This document shows, piece after piece, positions 23,388-35,663 of a DNA stretch of 64,000 bases. The stretch is from contig JANEZZ010001643.1 of the NCBI GenBank assembly GCA_026122225.1, positions 124,001 through 188,000 of the forward strand. The letters run 5' to 3'. The notes beneath the pieces were generated by a model. The model searched no databases. It had not been told where the DNA came from and saw nothing but the letters and a program-made list of their open reading frames with translations. The translations under genes and the position numbers were made by a program. This stretch comes from Heloderma charlesbogerti (lineage: Eukaryota; Chordata; Lepidosauria; Squamata; Helodermatidae). Within the stretch, counting starts at the first letter, position 1. Each line of letters opens with the position of its first letter.

Positions 23388-23709
23388 TGCACTGTTTTGG
23401 GATCCCAGTTGAAGGCTGTATATCTTACAAGGTTATATAATCTTAGAAGGGGGCATAGCTGTGAGGCGGCATGGCTGTAACTGTCATGAAGGGACCCTGC
23501 ACTTTTGAATTTGCCGCTACACTACTGATTTCAGCGGCAGCGTGGTACCATACTCCTGCAGGGTGAGGCACCTAGTGATTTCAGCAGCATGGCCCCACAC
23601 CTCTAGCAAGAGGGGAGACTCAGGACTGCCCCCACCTGAGGCTTCTTATACAGTTCAGAGAAAGGCAGCGACATCCTAACTCTGATAAGCCAGACACTGC
23701 TCATAGGCA
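23388..23709. other. No recognisable gene
   Basis: Short spacer between two hAT-type insertions, with no assignable feature. Confidence 0.45.
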
Positions 23710-24623
23710 CTGGAAATTAGGGATGGCGGAGAATTTCTTCCTGAAACTTCGGGGGGCCGAGCGCCAACGTGTTCGGCCCCCCGAACAAGTTTCGGGGAGA
23801 AATCCTCCGCACACCCCCCCGCACCCCGCACCCCCCCCGGGACGGGACTTACCTTCACCGAATGTCCCTCCCGGTGGCTGGTCCGGCCAGCGGTTCAGGG
23901 GGTGTTCGAGCGAGGTGGGAGCAGCAGCCGGTCTTTCGACCGGCTGCCGCTGCCGCCATTGCAATGAAAGAAAAAAAAATGCGCCCCCTGATAGGCTACG
24001 TGACGATTCACGTAGCCTATCACGGCTAGATTTGCAAAGTCAGCCGTGATAGGCTACGTCAATCGTCACGTAGCCTATCACGGGTGACTTAAAAAAAAAA
24101 AAAAAGTGTGTACGGATAATGGCGGCCCCCATAGGGAGCCGCCATTCCCCTTCCTTATTTGGTTGCTGTAGTCTACGTAAAGATTTACGTAGACTACAGC
24201 GACTAAATAAGGAACGCGAATGGCGGCTCCCTATGGGGGCCGCCATTAGCGTACGCGTTTTTTTTTTTTTTTTAAGTCACCTGTGATAGGCTACGTGATG
24301 ATTGACGTAGCCTATCACGGCTGACTTTGCAGATCTAACCGTGATAGGCTACGTGAATCGTCACGTAGCCTATCAGGGGGCATTTTTTTTTTTTTTAACT
24401 TTCGCGTTCGCGGCCGGGCGAGGCGAGGCACCTCCTCCCCAGCCTGAATTTCGGCTGGGCGAGGCGGGAAGCCTCCCCCCCGGCCTGAATTTCGGCCGGG
24501 GCGAGGCGGGAAGCCTCCCCCCCCCGGCCTGAACTTCGCGGGGGGACCAGCGAAGCGCCTCCCACCCACCGCGAACGTCCTTCGAGGACAGGTAAGTGAC
24601 TTTCGTCCACCCCTACTGGAAAT
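23710..24623. mobile_element. GC-rich foldback hAT-type element with 8-bp TSD
   Basis: The element is 23718-24615 (898 bp). It starts TAGGGATGGCGGAGAAT and ends GTCCACCCCTA, flanked by exact octamers ctggaaat (23710-23717, 24616-24623). It is built of nested palindromes: two TGATAGGCTACGTNA pairs at about 23989-24085, a central hairpin at about 24113-24255 with aatggcggcccccat arms around GTCTACGTAAAGATTTACGTAGAC, and two more pairs at about 24285-24378. Both ends carry splice-donor consensus pointing out: GAAG|GTAAGT on the minus strand (junction 23853/23852) and ACAG|GTAAGT on the plus strand (junction 24591/24592). A GC-rich tandem block (about 24420-24535) precedes the right donor. No transposase is encoded. 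Confidence 0.9.
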
Positions 24624-24783
24624 GGTGCTACTTGCTATGGGATAAAGACTGAGTTGGCCTTCCAGCCTATACAACAAAAGGGGGTGCTTGGGGATGATGG
24701 CTGTACTTGCCGGAAACAAAAGTCTGACGTACTATCTCTTATTCTTTTAACAAAAGATGACCTTGCATGTTAATGACTGTCTT

Positions 24784-25110
24784 TGTCAGGGTTGCCTGTG
24801 AGCACATAGAGTGGCAGAGCAGTTCAGATTCTGAGGAACAGCTGCTAAATGGAACTTTCCCAGGTTTCAGAGGCACAGCTGGATGGAGAGGGACCCCCTT
24901 CTCACATCCCTGTGATACATAGCCATCAGGGGAAAGCGGGGGCAGGAGGACCTGAACTCGTAAATGCCAGGCGCAGATGCAGACACAAGTGGGAGATGGC
25001 AGGGGCCAAGCTTAGGTGGTCTGCCAGATTGGCTCAGCATCTACAGCTGTGTCACAGGAGAGAAGGCGATCTTCCCCTCCCACCCCTTAAGTTAGGATAG
25101 TTTGCTGCCT
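24784..25110 (+). mobile_element. Diverged LTR-like sequence related to the 2.1 kb LTR
   Basis: It begins TGTCAGGGTTGCC. In one frame it encodes HIEWQSSSDSEEQLLNG, closely matching the PIESQSSSDSEEEQ stretch of the LTR at 2091-2620. After a frame change it reads NARRRCRHKWEMAGAKLRWSA, matching DARRRRREQRQMEGAERRRSA there. The right boundary is unclear and no TSD or polyadenylation signal was found. It is probably a decayed LTR of the same family. Confidence 0.5.
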
Positions 25111-25224
25111 TTTCCCAAACAGTGGTCAACTTTCATAGCTTCCCTTGGAACTCCTTGAAGGCTTTTCCTTTGTAGTCTGCGAGTCACTAGCAATTTGCAT
25201 CTGCATACCTCATTAGAGTAAATG

Positions 25225-26232
25225 GATTAAAGTAGGGATGTACGAAAGTGACTTACCTTTCGCGGATTATGTTGATGGTGGGGGAGGAGGCGTTCCGTCC
25301 CTCCCCCCAGAATCCTGGCCGGGGGGGAGGCGCTCCGTTCCTCCCCCCGGAATCCTCGAACGGCCGGCTGTGCTCTGTGGCAGCTCCGCGGAGCAGCCGG
25401 CCAGGCCCAGCCAGGCCAGGCCAGGCCAGAGCCGCCCGCAGCCAGATTTCCGGCTGCGGAGGGCTCTGGGTAAAACAAACAAACAAACAAAAAACAACGC
25501 ATACACAAATGGCGGCAGCTATGGCCACCGCCATTTGCGTTCCTTCTTTTTACCGTCTTAATCTACGTAAATATTTACGTAGACTACGACGGCGAAAATC
25601 AAGGGGAACGTAAATAGCGTAGCGGGCACCATTTGCGTCCCCTTTTGATTCCCTGTCTTAGCCTACGTAAAGATTTACGTAGGCTAAAACGGTGAATGAA
25701 AAAGGGACGCAAATAACGCCCACTACGCTATTTCCGTTCCCCTTGATTTTCGCCGTCATAGTCTACGTAAATATTTATGTAGATTAAGACGGCCAAAAAG
25801 AAGGCACGCAAATGGCGGCGGCCATAGCCACCGCCATTTGCGTACGCGTTTTTTTTTTTTAACCCACCCCCAACCATGATAGGCTACGTAAAGATTTACG
25901 TAGCCTATCACGTCTTTTTTTTCTTTTTTTTTAAACCTAGCCATGATAGGCTACGTAAATCTTTACGTAGCCTATGACGTCTTTTTTTTTCCCCCACAAG
26001 CCTGGAAATGGTGGCGGTGGCAGCTGGTCAGAAGACCGGCCACTGCCGCCACCGGAGCTACCGCCGGAGCCGCCGCCGCCCGGAAGATCCGCCCCAGGTA
26101 AGGCTCGTCCCAGGGGGATCCGCGGGGGGGCGGGGGCAGGCTGTTCCGCCACAGATTTTGGGGGGCCGAATGCACTGGCATTCGGCCTCACCGAGATCCG
26201 TGGCGGAATTCTCTGACATCCCTAGATTAAAG
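25225..26232. mobile_element. GC-rich foldback hAT-type element with 8-bp TSD (992 bp)
   Basis: The element is 25233-26224. It starts TAGGGATGTACGAAAGTGACTTACC and ends CTCTGACATCCCTA, with exact octamers gattaaag at 25225-25232 and 26225-26232. From the left: a GC-rich block with two aatcctggccg/ggaatcctcg units, a YY1-like CAAATGGCGGC at 25506-25516, three GTCTACGTAAATATTTACGTAGAC-type palindromes (about 25559, 25660, 25760), CAAATGGCGGC at 25809-25819, two TGATAGGCTACGTAAA palindromes (about 25876-25976), and a GCC/CCG-rich block. Splice-donor consensus points out at both ends: AAAG|GTAAGT on minus (25257/25256) and CCAG|GTAAGG on plus (26097/26098). A hairpin ggccgaatgcactggcattcggcc is at about 26164-26187. 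Confidence 0.9.
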
Positions 26233-28689
26233 CCGTGGGGAAAAAAGCCTCTTGTCTGTGTTTTGATTTGGAGTTCTCAGCAGGGCAAAAAAGGAATCCT
26301 GACAGTCTTAACAGGTGTCAAGGTTGGAGTTCAACAAGGCTGGGACCATATTGCAGGTAGTTGACTAGGTAACTTACCAGAAATCACTCTTGCTATACAT
26401 TCATGTTTTGCTCAGTTTTGACTCCCAGCTTTGCCTTTGGGGAATGCATTTTAGGAAGCCCATTAGAAACTGAATGGCTTGATCTAGTCTTGCATGATGC
26501 TCTCAGCCCCATTCCTGTGCCTTTCTCCCACCTGGGCTGGGGATGAAGACACGTGGCTTTTGGGCTGTGTCTCAAAATGGAGTCAGTACTGTTCAGTCAA
26601 AAGAGAGTTACTTCATAACAAGTTGCTCCAGCCCCTTGATTGTTTCGTTTGCCCTTCTCTGCCCTTTTCTGTAGTTTTGAAGTTGGAATGCAGAGGGAGA
26701 GAAGGAGCACTGAAAATGTCTAGCTGGAGTTAGCTGAGGTGGGGATATAGCCTTTGAGGGTCTTCCCACATTGCTCTCTGGGGGTCTGCTGCCTGAAATT
26801 GGAATGCCTGCCTGTTTGGCTGTTTGCCCCCACTTATGCTGGTCTTGTATTTGTGAACAAATCCAGTATTACAAAGACAGCATAAGTCTCTCATGTGCTT
26901 TCAACCAAAGGAAACTTAGCCCAGTAATGCTTCTCCTGGAACCCCTCGCCACTGTGAGAAGTGGGAGGGTTGTAAGCAAATATCTACCCGTATGTCTGTT
27001 ACATGTCCAAAGCCATAATGAGTCAACCCAGATGGCCAATTCACCAAAAGCCAATCCTCTGGCAAACACCAAACTGTATGTCAGATTGTGTGCCAGTATG
27101 AAGAAGGCCCATTGACTACAATAAATATAACATCTGCCAAACCTTTACCACATGCAGTCATATCGCCTAAGCCGAGGAACAAAATCTCAGTCTGGCAGTT
27201 AGAGGATGTCAGGACCAGCTGATCCTGCATGGAGTACCTTGGCATTCAAACAGAGTCATGGACTTCTCCGTGCTAAGCCACAGAGAGGCCTTACCAAAGA
27301 CTCTATTTTGTAAAAAAAAAAAAAAAAAGGTTTTCAGCAAAACCAACCCCTGTGAGGTTGTCAGTTACTAATCAAGATCTGTTAGTACTAGGCCATAGGC
27401 CATGTCCTACAGACAGCAGGTGTGCAGCAAGCTAAAAAAAATCCCTCCAGAGCCAGTCATCACCAAGGAACTCAGACTTTCTCACTCCCTTTGGCCCAGG
27501 CCTGGTGATTTTACTTCTTATTAACTCCCTGCCCTGCATCTACAGATTGCTCCAATGGATGCCAATCTCAGTCTCTGCCTTCTGAACTCCACCAATTCTC
27601 ACCCCAGAAAGTGGCACTCAACAAACTCCATGGAACTGGCGCAGCTACCAGACTCAGGCCTATGTCCAAGCTGGCTTTGTACTGACCATTGGCCCTTCCT
27701 CTGTCAACAACTTGGCATTGCTGTTCTTTATTCGGACCAGCTTTCAACAGCAAAAGAAATATCTGCTTTTCTGCTTTGCCTCACTCATTGCTGTAGGGCC
27801 AGCAAATCAGCTAGACTCTGATATTGGCACCCCATGTTGTAGCAGCTGCTGGCACTCTCATCATTAAATCAAAAAAACCTACTTGAATCTCTAAGAAAAT
27901 GGAGCCATGAAAAATTAACTACATAGATTTATGAGGAACAAATCATACACCATTAACCTGATCACTCTGGAATCAAATTGCAAGGCCGATGAGAAAAGGG
28001 GGGTAAGGGTGGGATGGTATTTATTCATGTTGGCAAAGACACAAGCTTTGCCATCTGAACTTTAAGTAAACAAATAACAATAAAGGTCAATGTATTGGGG
28101 AGAGGTGTCCAATTTGACATCCTAGAGATTCATGTTAAGCCATTTTATTGAACATTTACATTAATGATCTGGAATGAGAGTTAAAGATCAGCTAATGAAA
28201 TCCACAGATGATGCTGCATCAGGAAATATTGCAAATCTTGGTAAGGCCAGATTAATGATGCTAATTCCATTCTGTTCTGTGCTCAACTTTATGCCAAATC
28301 CTTTAATGAGATAGTTCTGCACTTCAGAGGTGCAAAACCTCAATTATAGGAACAGAAATATGGAATCTGAATGGAGAAATAGGTATTAGTAAAATGGCAG
28401 GAAAAATATACAGATGCTACTTTAAAAAGGAGGTAATGATGAATAAATTAGGGATCAGTTTGCTGTGAAGTTCCATGGGAGGTCCTAGGTTTGTCATAAA
28501 CTTCAAGCTGATCTACACAAGTCCAGAAAAAAGCATGGGCTAAGCTGCAGTCTAGGCCCCACTGTTTCAGGGGGGCCACCAGTGTTGTAGGCCTCCTTCC
28601 AAAATGTTGGTCATACAGCAACACACAATTAAACCATGAGAAGTGTTTTGTCTTTTGCTTCCAAGAATGCACAGGAGATGCAGTGGCCA
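26233..28689. other. No recognisable gene
   Basis: Mostly unassigned. A poly-A run lies near 27311-27328. Around 28140-28260 a faint resemblance to a LINE RT palm (INDLE-like, then TDDAA) can be imagined after frame changes, but it is too weak to call. Confidence 0.5.
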
Positions 28690-29215
28690 GAATGCTGAGC
28701 AGGGCACCTGCTCATGCACATATTACACTGTTGTTGAAGAAACTGTACTGGCTACCTACTGAGGCAAGGCCAAGGTCTTGCTGTTAGAGTATAAAGCCCT
28801 GAACAGCTTGGGACCAGGCTACCTGGTGGATTTCCTTCCCCAATATGTGTGATCATTAAGGTCATTAGAGGAGGCCTTTCTGGTTGTCCTGAGGCAACTT
28901 GGAAGCAGTTCTTCTCCATGGTGGCACCCACCTTATGAAATGCCTTCCCCCCTGGTATTTTGGAGGTGCAAACTGAGGCAGGCATTAGGCACCAACTGAA
29001 GACCTATCCCTTTTCCCAGGCCTTTCCTGATTGATCAAGCAGTCCAGACCTGCCCAGTCCATTTGTTAATTTAATTATGGCATTGCAAGAACTTAGTTGT
29101 AGTGTTTTTACAAATGTTTTATTTAATGTATTTTAATGTATTCGCTCTGTGAACTGCTTAGATTTTTTTTTTTAATGGTATGTGGTATATCAATTTATTA
29201 AATAAAAATAGTTTT
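28690..29215 (+). mobile_element. L2-type LINE 3' end
   Basis: Frames carry the usual L2 C-terminal words in order, with frame breaks: a KKLYWLPT.RQGQGLAV-like stretch, YKALNSLGPGYLVDFLP, then WWHPPYEMPSP and RHQLKTYPFSQAFP. An AT-rich 3' tail with aataaa follows at about 29200. It is 5'-truncated and inactive. Confidence 0.75.
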
Positions 29216-29264
29216 TAAAAAACTACACTATTGTTGTACATAACATAGTTCTCTTTGACGGTAA

Positions 29265-29620
29265 GGTGACCATGTGTCCGCTCTTACAAAGGATAGCCCT
29301 CTCTCTGAAGGGCTGCCAGAGGACAGTTCTCTATTCTGAAGGCATCCTCTGTTTGAAGGCTGTCCAGTCCATGTCCAATAAAGAACCATTAGAAGCAACC
29401 ATCAGAAGCTGTTGCCCATCAACAGCACCAGGACACCAGACCAAGCAAGGCCTACGGGTCACCTGGCCACAGTCTTCTACACTATGGTGAGATGTACTGT
29501 AGTTCTATTTAAATTGTAATAATTATTTCTAAATTTGCATCTATACATATACATTAGCATATGCATATTTTATGCAAATGTATGCCCCCTTTGGCCCTCT
29601 TTTTTGGTGATGCATGTCCT
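29265..29620. repeat. Unclassified interspersed repeat (gtcctctg family)
   Basis: Second copy of the family at 7590-7945, with gtgaccatgtgtccg, ggacagttctctattctgaag and gaggcatcctctgtttgaag. Just beyond it (about 29622-29665) a 22-bp unit with ttttttggcaattcacaa is duplicated in tandem. Confidence 0.5.
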
Positions 29621-29667
29621 CTTTTTTGGCAATTCACAAACAGCTTTTTTGGCAATTCACAATAGAG

Positions 29668-30218
29668 TTTCCCTCTACTCAGCACTGGTTAGGCCTCATC
29701 TGGAGTACTGTGTCCAGTTCTGGGCACCACACTTTAAGAAGGATGCAGACAAACTGGAGAGGGTTCAGGAGGGCAACAAAGATGATTAGGGGCCTGGAAA
29801 CAAAGCTCTATGAAGAGAGACTGAAAGAACTGGGCATGTTTAGCCTTGAGAAGAGAAGACTGAGGGGAGAGATGATAGCACTCTTCAAGTACTTGGAAGG
29901 TTGTCACAGAGAGGAAGGCCAGGATTTCTTCTTGATCATCCCAGAGTGCAGGACACGGAATAATGGGCTCAAATTGCAGGAAGCCAGATTCCGGCTGAAC
30001 ATCAGGAAAAACTTCCTGACTGTTAGAGCAATACGACAGTGGAACCCATTACCTAGGGAGGTGGTGGGCTCTCCCACACTGGAGGCATTCAAGATGAGGC
30101 TGGACAGCCATCTGTCGGGGATGCTCTGACTTGGATTCCTGCATTGAGCAGGGGGTTGGACTCGATGGCCTTGTAGGCCCCTTCCAGCCTTACTATTCAT
30201 GATTCTATGATTCTATGA
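29668..30218 (+). mobile_element. CR1 LINE 3' end
   Basis: Plus-strand translation gives the CR1 C-terminus: [28 protein letters not shown], a short frameshift at the RRATKMI-type site, GLETKLYEERLKELGMFSLE, then WNPLPREVVGSPTLEAFK. It ends in the diagnostic CR1 3' octamer repeats, gattctatgattctatga, at about 30200-30218. The 171-codon open frame 29614-30129 is this element and not a host gene. Confidence 0.9.
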
Positions 30219-31788
30219 GCGACCCTGTTCGACTGCGCGTTTGTGTGCACCTACATCAATGTCGTGTGTGTGTACATTCAGACTCGAGGGTGAAGTAGGG
30301 AGCCCTCTGCAGCCCACTCTGCCAGGGCCAACCATGTTCTTGATTTGACCCTGCCCTGAATCCGCAAGGGTTTCACATCACAGGGAAACCTGCACACAGA
30401 TGTCCCTCCACAGATGTGTTCACCCAATGTGTGGGGGAGCAACAGGGGCACAGTAGTGTAATTGCATGGATCTAACACCTAAATTGGGCTTATAAGTAGA
30501 ACAGAAGAGACATGAGAAATAAATGGCCTAGTCCTACAAGCTATTGTTTCAGCAATACACCATGTTAAAGTGAATGTCATCCTATCCCCATGGAGGGGCT
30601 TTTCCAAACCTCATGAAGAAGAATTTTGTTCTTTTATATATGGAAAAAGAATGGCCCAAGCCAGGTCTCCCATTTCATTCTATGCCTGGGGAGGAGGGTC
30701 CATTTCTCAGCATTCAATCGGTTGCACTTTTCTTTACCCGCAGCAGGCTAGAACTGTGGGGTTGAAAGGGAGATGATCACATTCCTGCACAGAGGCAGAC
30801 ACCTCCATACGCTAATGCCCCAAACAGATCATCCATATTTTGTAGATTATCCTGTGCATGCCACAAGCAAGATGGAGCCAGGTGTGCCTTGCCAGAAATG
30901 CCCGCTGGGCATGGAATGAGTTTAGTAGAAGGAAATCCAGATGGCTCAGACAAGTAATAACTCCCAGCTGTTGCACAGATCAGAAGAAAGACCTTCACGC
31001 AAGACATTTTATTTTCAAGTTATGCCCACGTTTAAGCAACCAACCCCCTTCTAAGGACAGGATGTTAGACTTCATTGCAAATATATTCATTTCCTGTTTT
31101 CTGCCACCACTCCCTGATGGCCTTTCACAGCAAAACCACAGGACACTCATTGTTCCACCTCCAAGTTGCCACACCAGAGGAGCTGCTGTGAGGGATGTCT
31201 AAAGAAAGAGACAGGGTGCATCCCTCACTTTGTGAATACTTCTCAAAGCCCACCCACACTTCCCTTCCAAATGTGATTACTGGATAGAGGCCCACCCAGA
31301 AAAGTAGGGCTTGCCCAGCAGAATGTATAAACATCGCAGAGATCCATCAGTTGAGGTCCAGGGCTGGCCCAAGATATTTTACTGCCTGAGGTGGAGGACC
31401 AAAGAGTGTCCCCATCTCAAAGTCAAGGTGTATAGTACCCAAGGCAGGTCATATTATTGTGGCATCTCCAGCAGAAAACCTCGCAAGCATCTTTCCCTCT
31501 CCTGAGCAGTAAAAGTACAATCATTGTAAGTTAAATTACTATATCAATTAGTTTCTTCATTCTGTGTAATGGGAAGACCAGCCTTGTGAGGTCAGAACCC
31601 CATGCTGCTGTCTGGCAACACTGGACCAGCCCAGGAGAATCCATGTTCAACCCCCCACCCCTGCGCTTCTTTGCATTCCTAAATCAGAAAACTGACCAAA
31701 AATCTTGGAATAGACAAGCACATGAAGAACTATAAATCAAGGAGAAACTGTAGGGGAGGAAATCATTCCCTAAATGCTGGGGTATTTG
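30219..31788. other. No recognisable gene
   Basis: Unassigned DNA with chance-length open frames only. Confidence 0.5.
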
Positions 31789-32354
31789 TGTCATGGATCA
31801 GGACCCCAAACCTTTGTCTTCAGAGGATCCTGACCTCTTGTCCTCAGAAGAAGAGGCTCCTGAGTTAACTGTTCAGAAAGTGGACTTGGTTACAGAAAGG
31901 CATCACAAAGCTTCCTCCTCCTCAGGACCCAGTTCTCCAGGAAGCTCCCATGGACTTCGCCAACATAGGAGGTTGCATTGCAATCCTTGGACCCTGAGGA
32001 CTCCAGCCATGAAGACAACAATATGCCACATCCACCCTCACATTGTTGCAGCCTGAGGCTGCTAAAACAGACCAGGCCACTCTAAGAGAAAGGGCTTTAG
32101 TCAGTGGGGAGGCAGGGCTAACCAGCCTAAAGGAAGTCAAACCCCTACTGAATGGCTCAGTCACAATCTGCTGCTTGTTAGAGAACCATACAGACAAGCT
32201 TGTCTGTCATCATTTGGAGTTGGAGCTCTCTTCTTGTTCCTGCCTTGCTGGGAAACCTGCCATGCCCCAAACCCTGTAAAGACCTGATCCATAGTGGAAC
32301 CCTGTAACCCAGGCCTCACCAGTGCCCAACAATGCTGAGCCCTCACCATGACAG
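31789..32354 (+). mobile_element. Probable solo LTR, Gypsy-like
   Basis: The 566-bp unit starts TGTCATGG and ends CCATGACA, a perfect 8-bp terminal inversion of the LTR type. An open frame from an ATG at 31793 encodes an acidic stretch, LSSEDPDLLSSEEEAPEL, recalling the SSSDSEEE stretch of the LTR at 2.1 kb. The flanking pentamers (atttg, gagaa) do not match, so no TSD supports it. No internal retrotransposon sequence is adjacent. Confidence 0.55.
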
Positions 32355-32574
32355 AGAATAACAGAACATTTGAGGAAAGTGAAGATTTCAGTTCTCCCAG
32401 ATGCCATTTACTCTTCATCCCACCTGAGCTAGAGATGTACAACTTCTCCCCACCCCACCCCCACACATGGAATTTTATGCTTTAGCTTTCCTCAAAATTA
32501 TCATCATCCTGCCAATGTTTCACCTGAACAAATTTACCTCAAATTTTGCATTAGGTTTAATTTGGTGGTAACTT

Positions 32575-33010
32575 TATTATTTATTTATTTATTTATTTAA
32601 AATATTTATACCTTACCTTTCCATTAAATAGTACCCAAAGTGGCAAAAAGATAACCCCACCCAGAAAACATTGGCTAAAATAATTAATTAATAACACCCC
32701 CTCAAAAATCACATAAAATCTGAAAACAGCTGCAAACCATGAAATATCAATGAAAGTAAATACAAAGCAGCAGTTTCCTAAAGCTAATCCTCTTTTACGG
32801 TTATGTGTAAGCAAAATGGTTTTCTCATGCTGATCTTTTTTCACTTGCTAACAGAGAGAGGAAGCCAGGCAGAGTTTTCTGAGGAGGATATTCCAAAATC
32901 TAGGCGCCACTATGGAAAAGGCTCTGTCCTGAGGCACAACCCTCCACACCCTCTGCGGCACCCAGGACAGAGCTTCTTATGAGTTCATATGGGAGTTGGA
33001 GATCTTGACT
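32575..33010 (-). mobile_element. LINE 3' end, L2-like
   Basis: The left edge is an attt-rich tail (attatttatttatttattt at 32577-32600) followed by taccttacctttccatta, the reverse of the ggaaaggtaaggtata-type 3' UTR common in squamate L2/CR1 LINEs. Upstream on the minus strand a QDRAFSIVARRFWNI-type C-terminal stretch can be read near 32890-32930. It is heavily decayed. Confidence 0.5.
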
Positions 33011-34319
33011 TAGAGATGTGTGAAAATCCTCTTGAGAAAAAAATGATGAAGAATCCTGTACAAAGCTGGCATTAGCACCTGACATCCTTGGGCAACTGGC
33101 AGGGCCCTCACAGGGCCCATACTGCTACCTGCCCTGGCCCTGCTTATTATTTTTCCCCCTGGTCTGACAGCTGAGCATTGCCTGGCAGCTGTAGCTAGCC
33201 ACCATTTAAATTTCCCACAATGCCCCTGAGCTAGTGTCACTTTCCAGCATTGGAGGAAATTAAAAGAGTGGCTAGACCTAGTCATCCCACTCTGCTCAGA
33301 GTGCTGCCTCCATAGCCAGTTAAGCCCATTAGGGCCCACTGACTGAAGACTGGGCTTACCAGAGGACATTGTGCCCAGGGGCCCCTCAAACCTGGAGCCG
33401 ACCCTTGTCCTATGTCACCCCAACGATAAGCAACTTTATTGTGAACCTCAGCCAAATATTTTATGGGCAAGTTCCAACTTCTTACCCATGAAACGTCATG
33501 CCAGGTTTTTTTATTGATAAGTTTTATGGTGTCGTGCTGGACTCTTCTGTGTTTTCAGCTACAAGATGACTTGGCTACCTTTGGGGAATTTGACTCGTGA
33601 AAGTTTACTCATGTGAACAAAATTATTTTCACTTCCCCTGCAATTACTATGTATGTGAGCAAGGCCCTCCAAATTTGCCTCACATTTGCTTGAGATGAAG
33701 TTCATTGCCAACCATCACCTGAGCTATCATCCCAGTGCCTAGCCCTTTTTAGACTTTCAGATCCCATGTAGAGAGGGGGGGAAAGCAGTGTTGCAAACTG
33801 GAGAAAGCCCATGAGCATACAAGTGTATGTGTGTAGACTCTGTACAAACAAGGTTGAACCTCACTTTTTCCCTCTTGATGCATTTATACACACCATGGTT
33901 GCAGAACCTCAGAACTGGGGGGGAGGCTTCTGGAGGCCAAATCCAGCCATCAGGGTCCCCCAAATGGCCATTCACTCTCCTCTGGCCACAGGCCTTCTTT
34001 CTCCTGACCACTGAGCCTCTCGTGGCTTCCTGGCTTTTGTGCAGTTTTTCCCCCATCTAAAAGGCTGAAATGTCTCTCCTAAGGCTTAGTTCCTGCCAGT
34101 AAGAGCATTAAGCTACAATATGCTGGTAATTTTGATCTCGCCCCTTTTGCCTTCAGTTCTGCCCACCACTGGAATGTGGTCCCCATTTCTCTGCAATGGA
34201 ATATGGCTGTTGAGCTAATAGAGGTTCAACACCTCAGTTATATATAGAATGTGAAGTTCTGAAAAGGATTCCTCTCTCTTCCCATCAAAAAATTGAGAGG
34301 GTGGAGTTGTTCTACAGTA
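33011..34319. other. No recognisable gene
   Basis: Unassigned non-coding sequence. Confidence 0.5.
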
Positions 34320-35663
34320 TGTTTTTTGTTGTTTATTCGCTCAGTCACTTCCAACTCTTCGTGACTTCATGGACCAGCCCATGCCAGAGCTTCCTGTCGG
34401 CTGTCACCACCCACAGCTTCCCCAAGGTCGAGTGCGTCACCTCCAGAATATCATCCATCCATCTTGCCCTTGGTCGGCCCCTCTTCCTTTTGCCTTCCAC
34501 TTTCCCTAGCATCAGTATCGTCTCCAGGGTATCCTGTCTTCTCATGGTGTGGCCAAAGTACTTCAGTTTTGCCTTTAATATCATTCCCTCAAGTGAGCAG
34601 TCTGGCTTTATTTCCTGGAGTATGGACTGGTTTGATCTTCTTGCAGTCCAAGGCACTCTCAGAATTTTCCTCCAGCACCACAGTTCAAAAGCATCTATTT
34701 TCCTTCACTCAGCTTTCCTTATGGTCCAGCTCTCGCAGCCATAGGTTACGATGGGGAATACCATTGCTTTCACTATGAGGGCCTTTGTTGTCAGTGTGAT
34801 GTCTCTGCTCTTCACTATTTTATCAAGATTTGTCATTGCTCTCCTCCCAAGAAGTAAACGTCTTCTGATTTCCTGGCTGCAGTCAGCATCTGCAGTAATC
34901 TTTGCACCTAGAAAGACAAAGTCTGTCACTGCCTCCACGTTTTCTCCCTCTATTTGTCAGTTATCAATCAAGCTGGTTGCCATAATCTTGGTTTTTTTGA
35001 GGTTTAACTGCAACCCAGCTTTTGCACTTTCTTCTTTCACCTTCATCATGAGGTTCCTCAGCTCCTCCTCGCTTTCAGCCATCAAAGTGGTATCATCTGC
35101 ATATCTGAGATTGTTAATGTTTCTTCCAGCGATTTTAACTCCAGCCTTGGCTTCATCAAGCCCAGCACGTCGCATGATGTGTTCTGCGTACAGGTTGAAT
35201 AGGTAGGGTGAGAGTATACAACCCTGCCGTACTCCTTTCCCAATCTTAAACCACTCCGTTGTTCCGTGGTCTGTTCTTACCGTTGCTACTTGGTCGTTAT
35301 ACAGATTCCTCAGGAGGCAGACAAGATGACTTGGTATCCCCATACAACCAAGAACTTGCCACAATTTGTTATGATCCACACAGTCAAAGGCTTTAGAATA
35401 GTCAATAAAACAGAAATAGATGTTTTTCTGAAACTCCCTGGCTTTCTCCATTATCCAGCAGATATTGGCAATTTGGTCTCTAGTTCCTTTGCCTTTTCTA
35501 AACCCAGCTTGTACATCTGGCAATTCTGGTTCCATGAATTGCTGGAGTCTACCTTGCAAGATCTTCAGCATTACCTTACTGGCATGTGAAATAAGTGCCA
35601 CCGTTCGATAGTTTGAACATTCTTTGGTGCTTCCCTTTTTGGTATGGGGATATAAGTTGACCT
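34320..35663 (-). mobile_element. Diverged RTE/BovB-related LINE, 5'-truncated
   Basis: A second RTE lineage, clearly different from the BovB copies. A 214-codon open frame (34957-35601) spans the RT palm: PDVQAGFRKGKGTRDQIAN, FIDYSKAFDCVDHNKLW, GVRQGCILSPYLFNLYAEH and YADDTTLMAESEEEL. The C-terminal region continues in other frames (34705-34938 and 34345-34656, ending LVHEVTKSWK) after stops. The 3' end corresponds to the BovB gtccgactcttcgtgacc region but reads ttccaactcttcgtgac. It begins abruptly at ggtatggggatataagttgacc on the 5' side. No target-site duplication was found. Confidence 0.85.

Noticed and set aside
23989..24378. Regularly spaced palindromes resembling a CRISPR array
   Set aside because: The units are paired inverted modules of a eukaryotic DNA transposon with TIRs and an 8-bp TSD, there are no cas genes, and spacing is not repeat-spacer.
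28140..28260. LINE reverse-transcriptase relic
   Set aside because: The INDLE-like and TDDAA-like words require frame changes and are too weak to support a call.
29614..30129. 171-codon open frame as a possible host gene
   Set aside because: It is CR1 ORF2 C-terminal sequence followed by CR1 3' octamer repeats.
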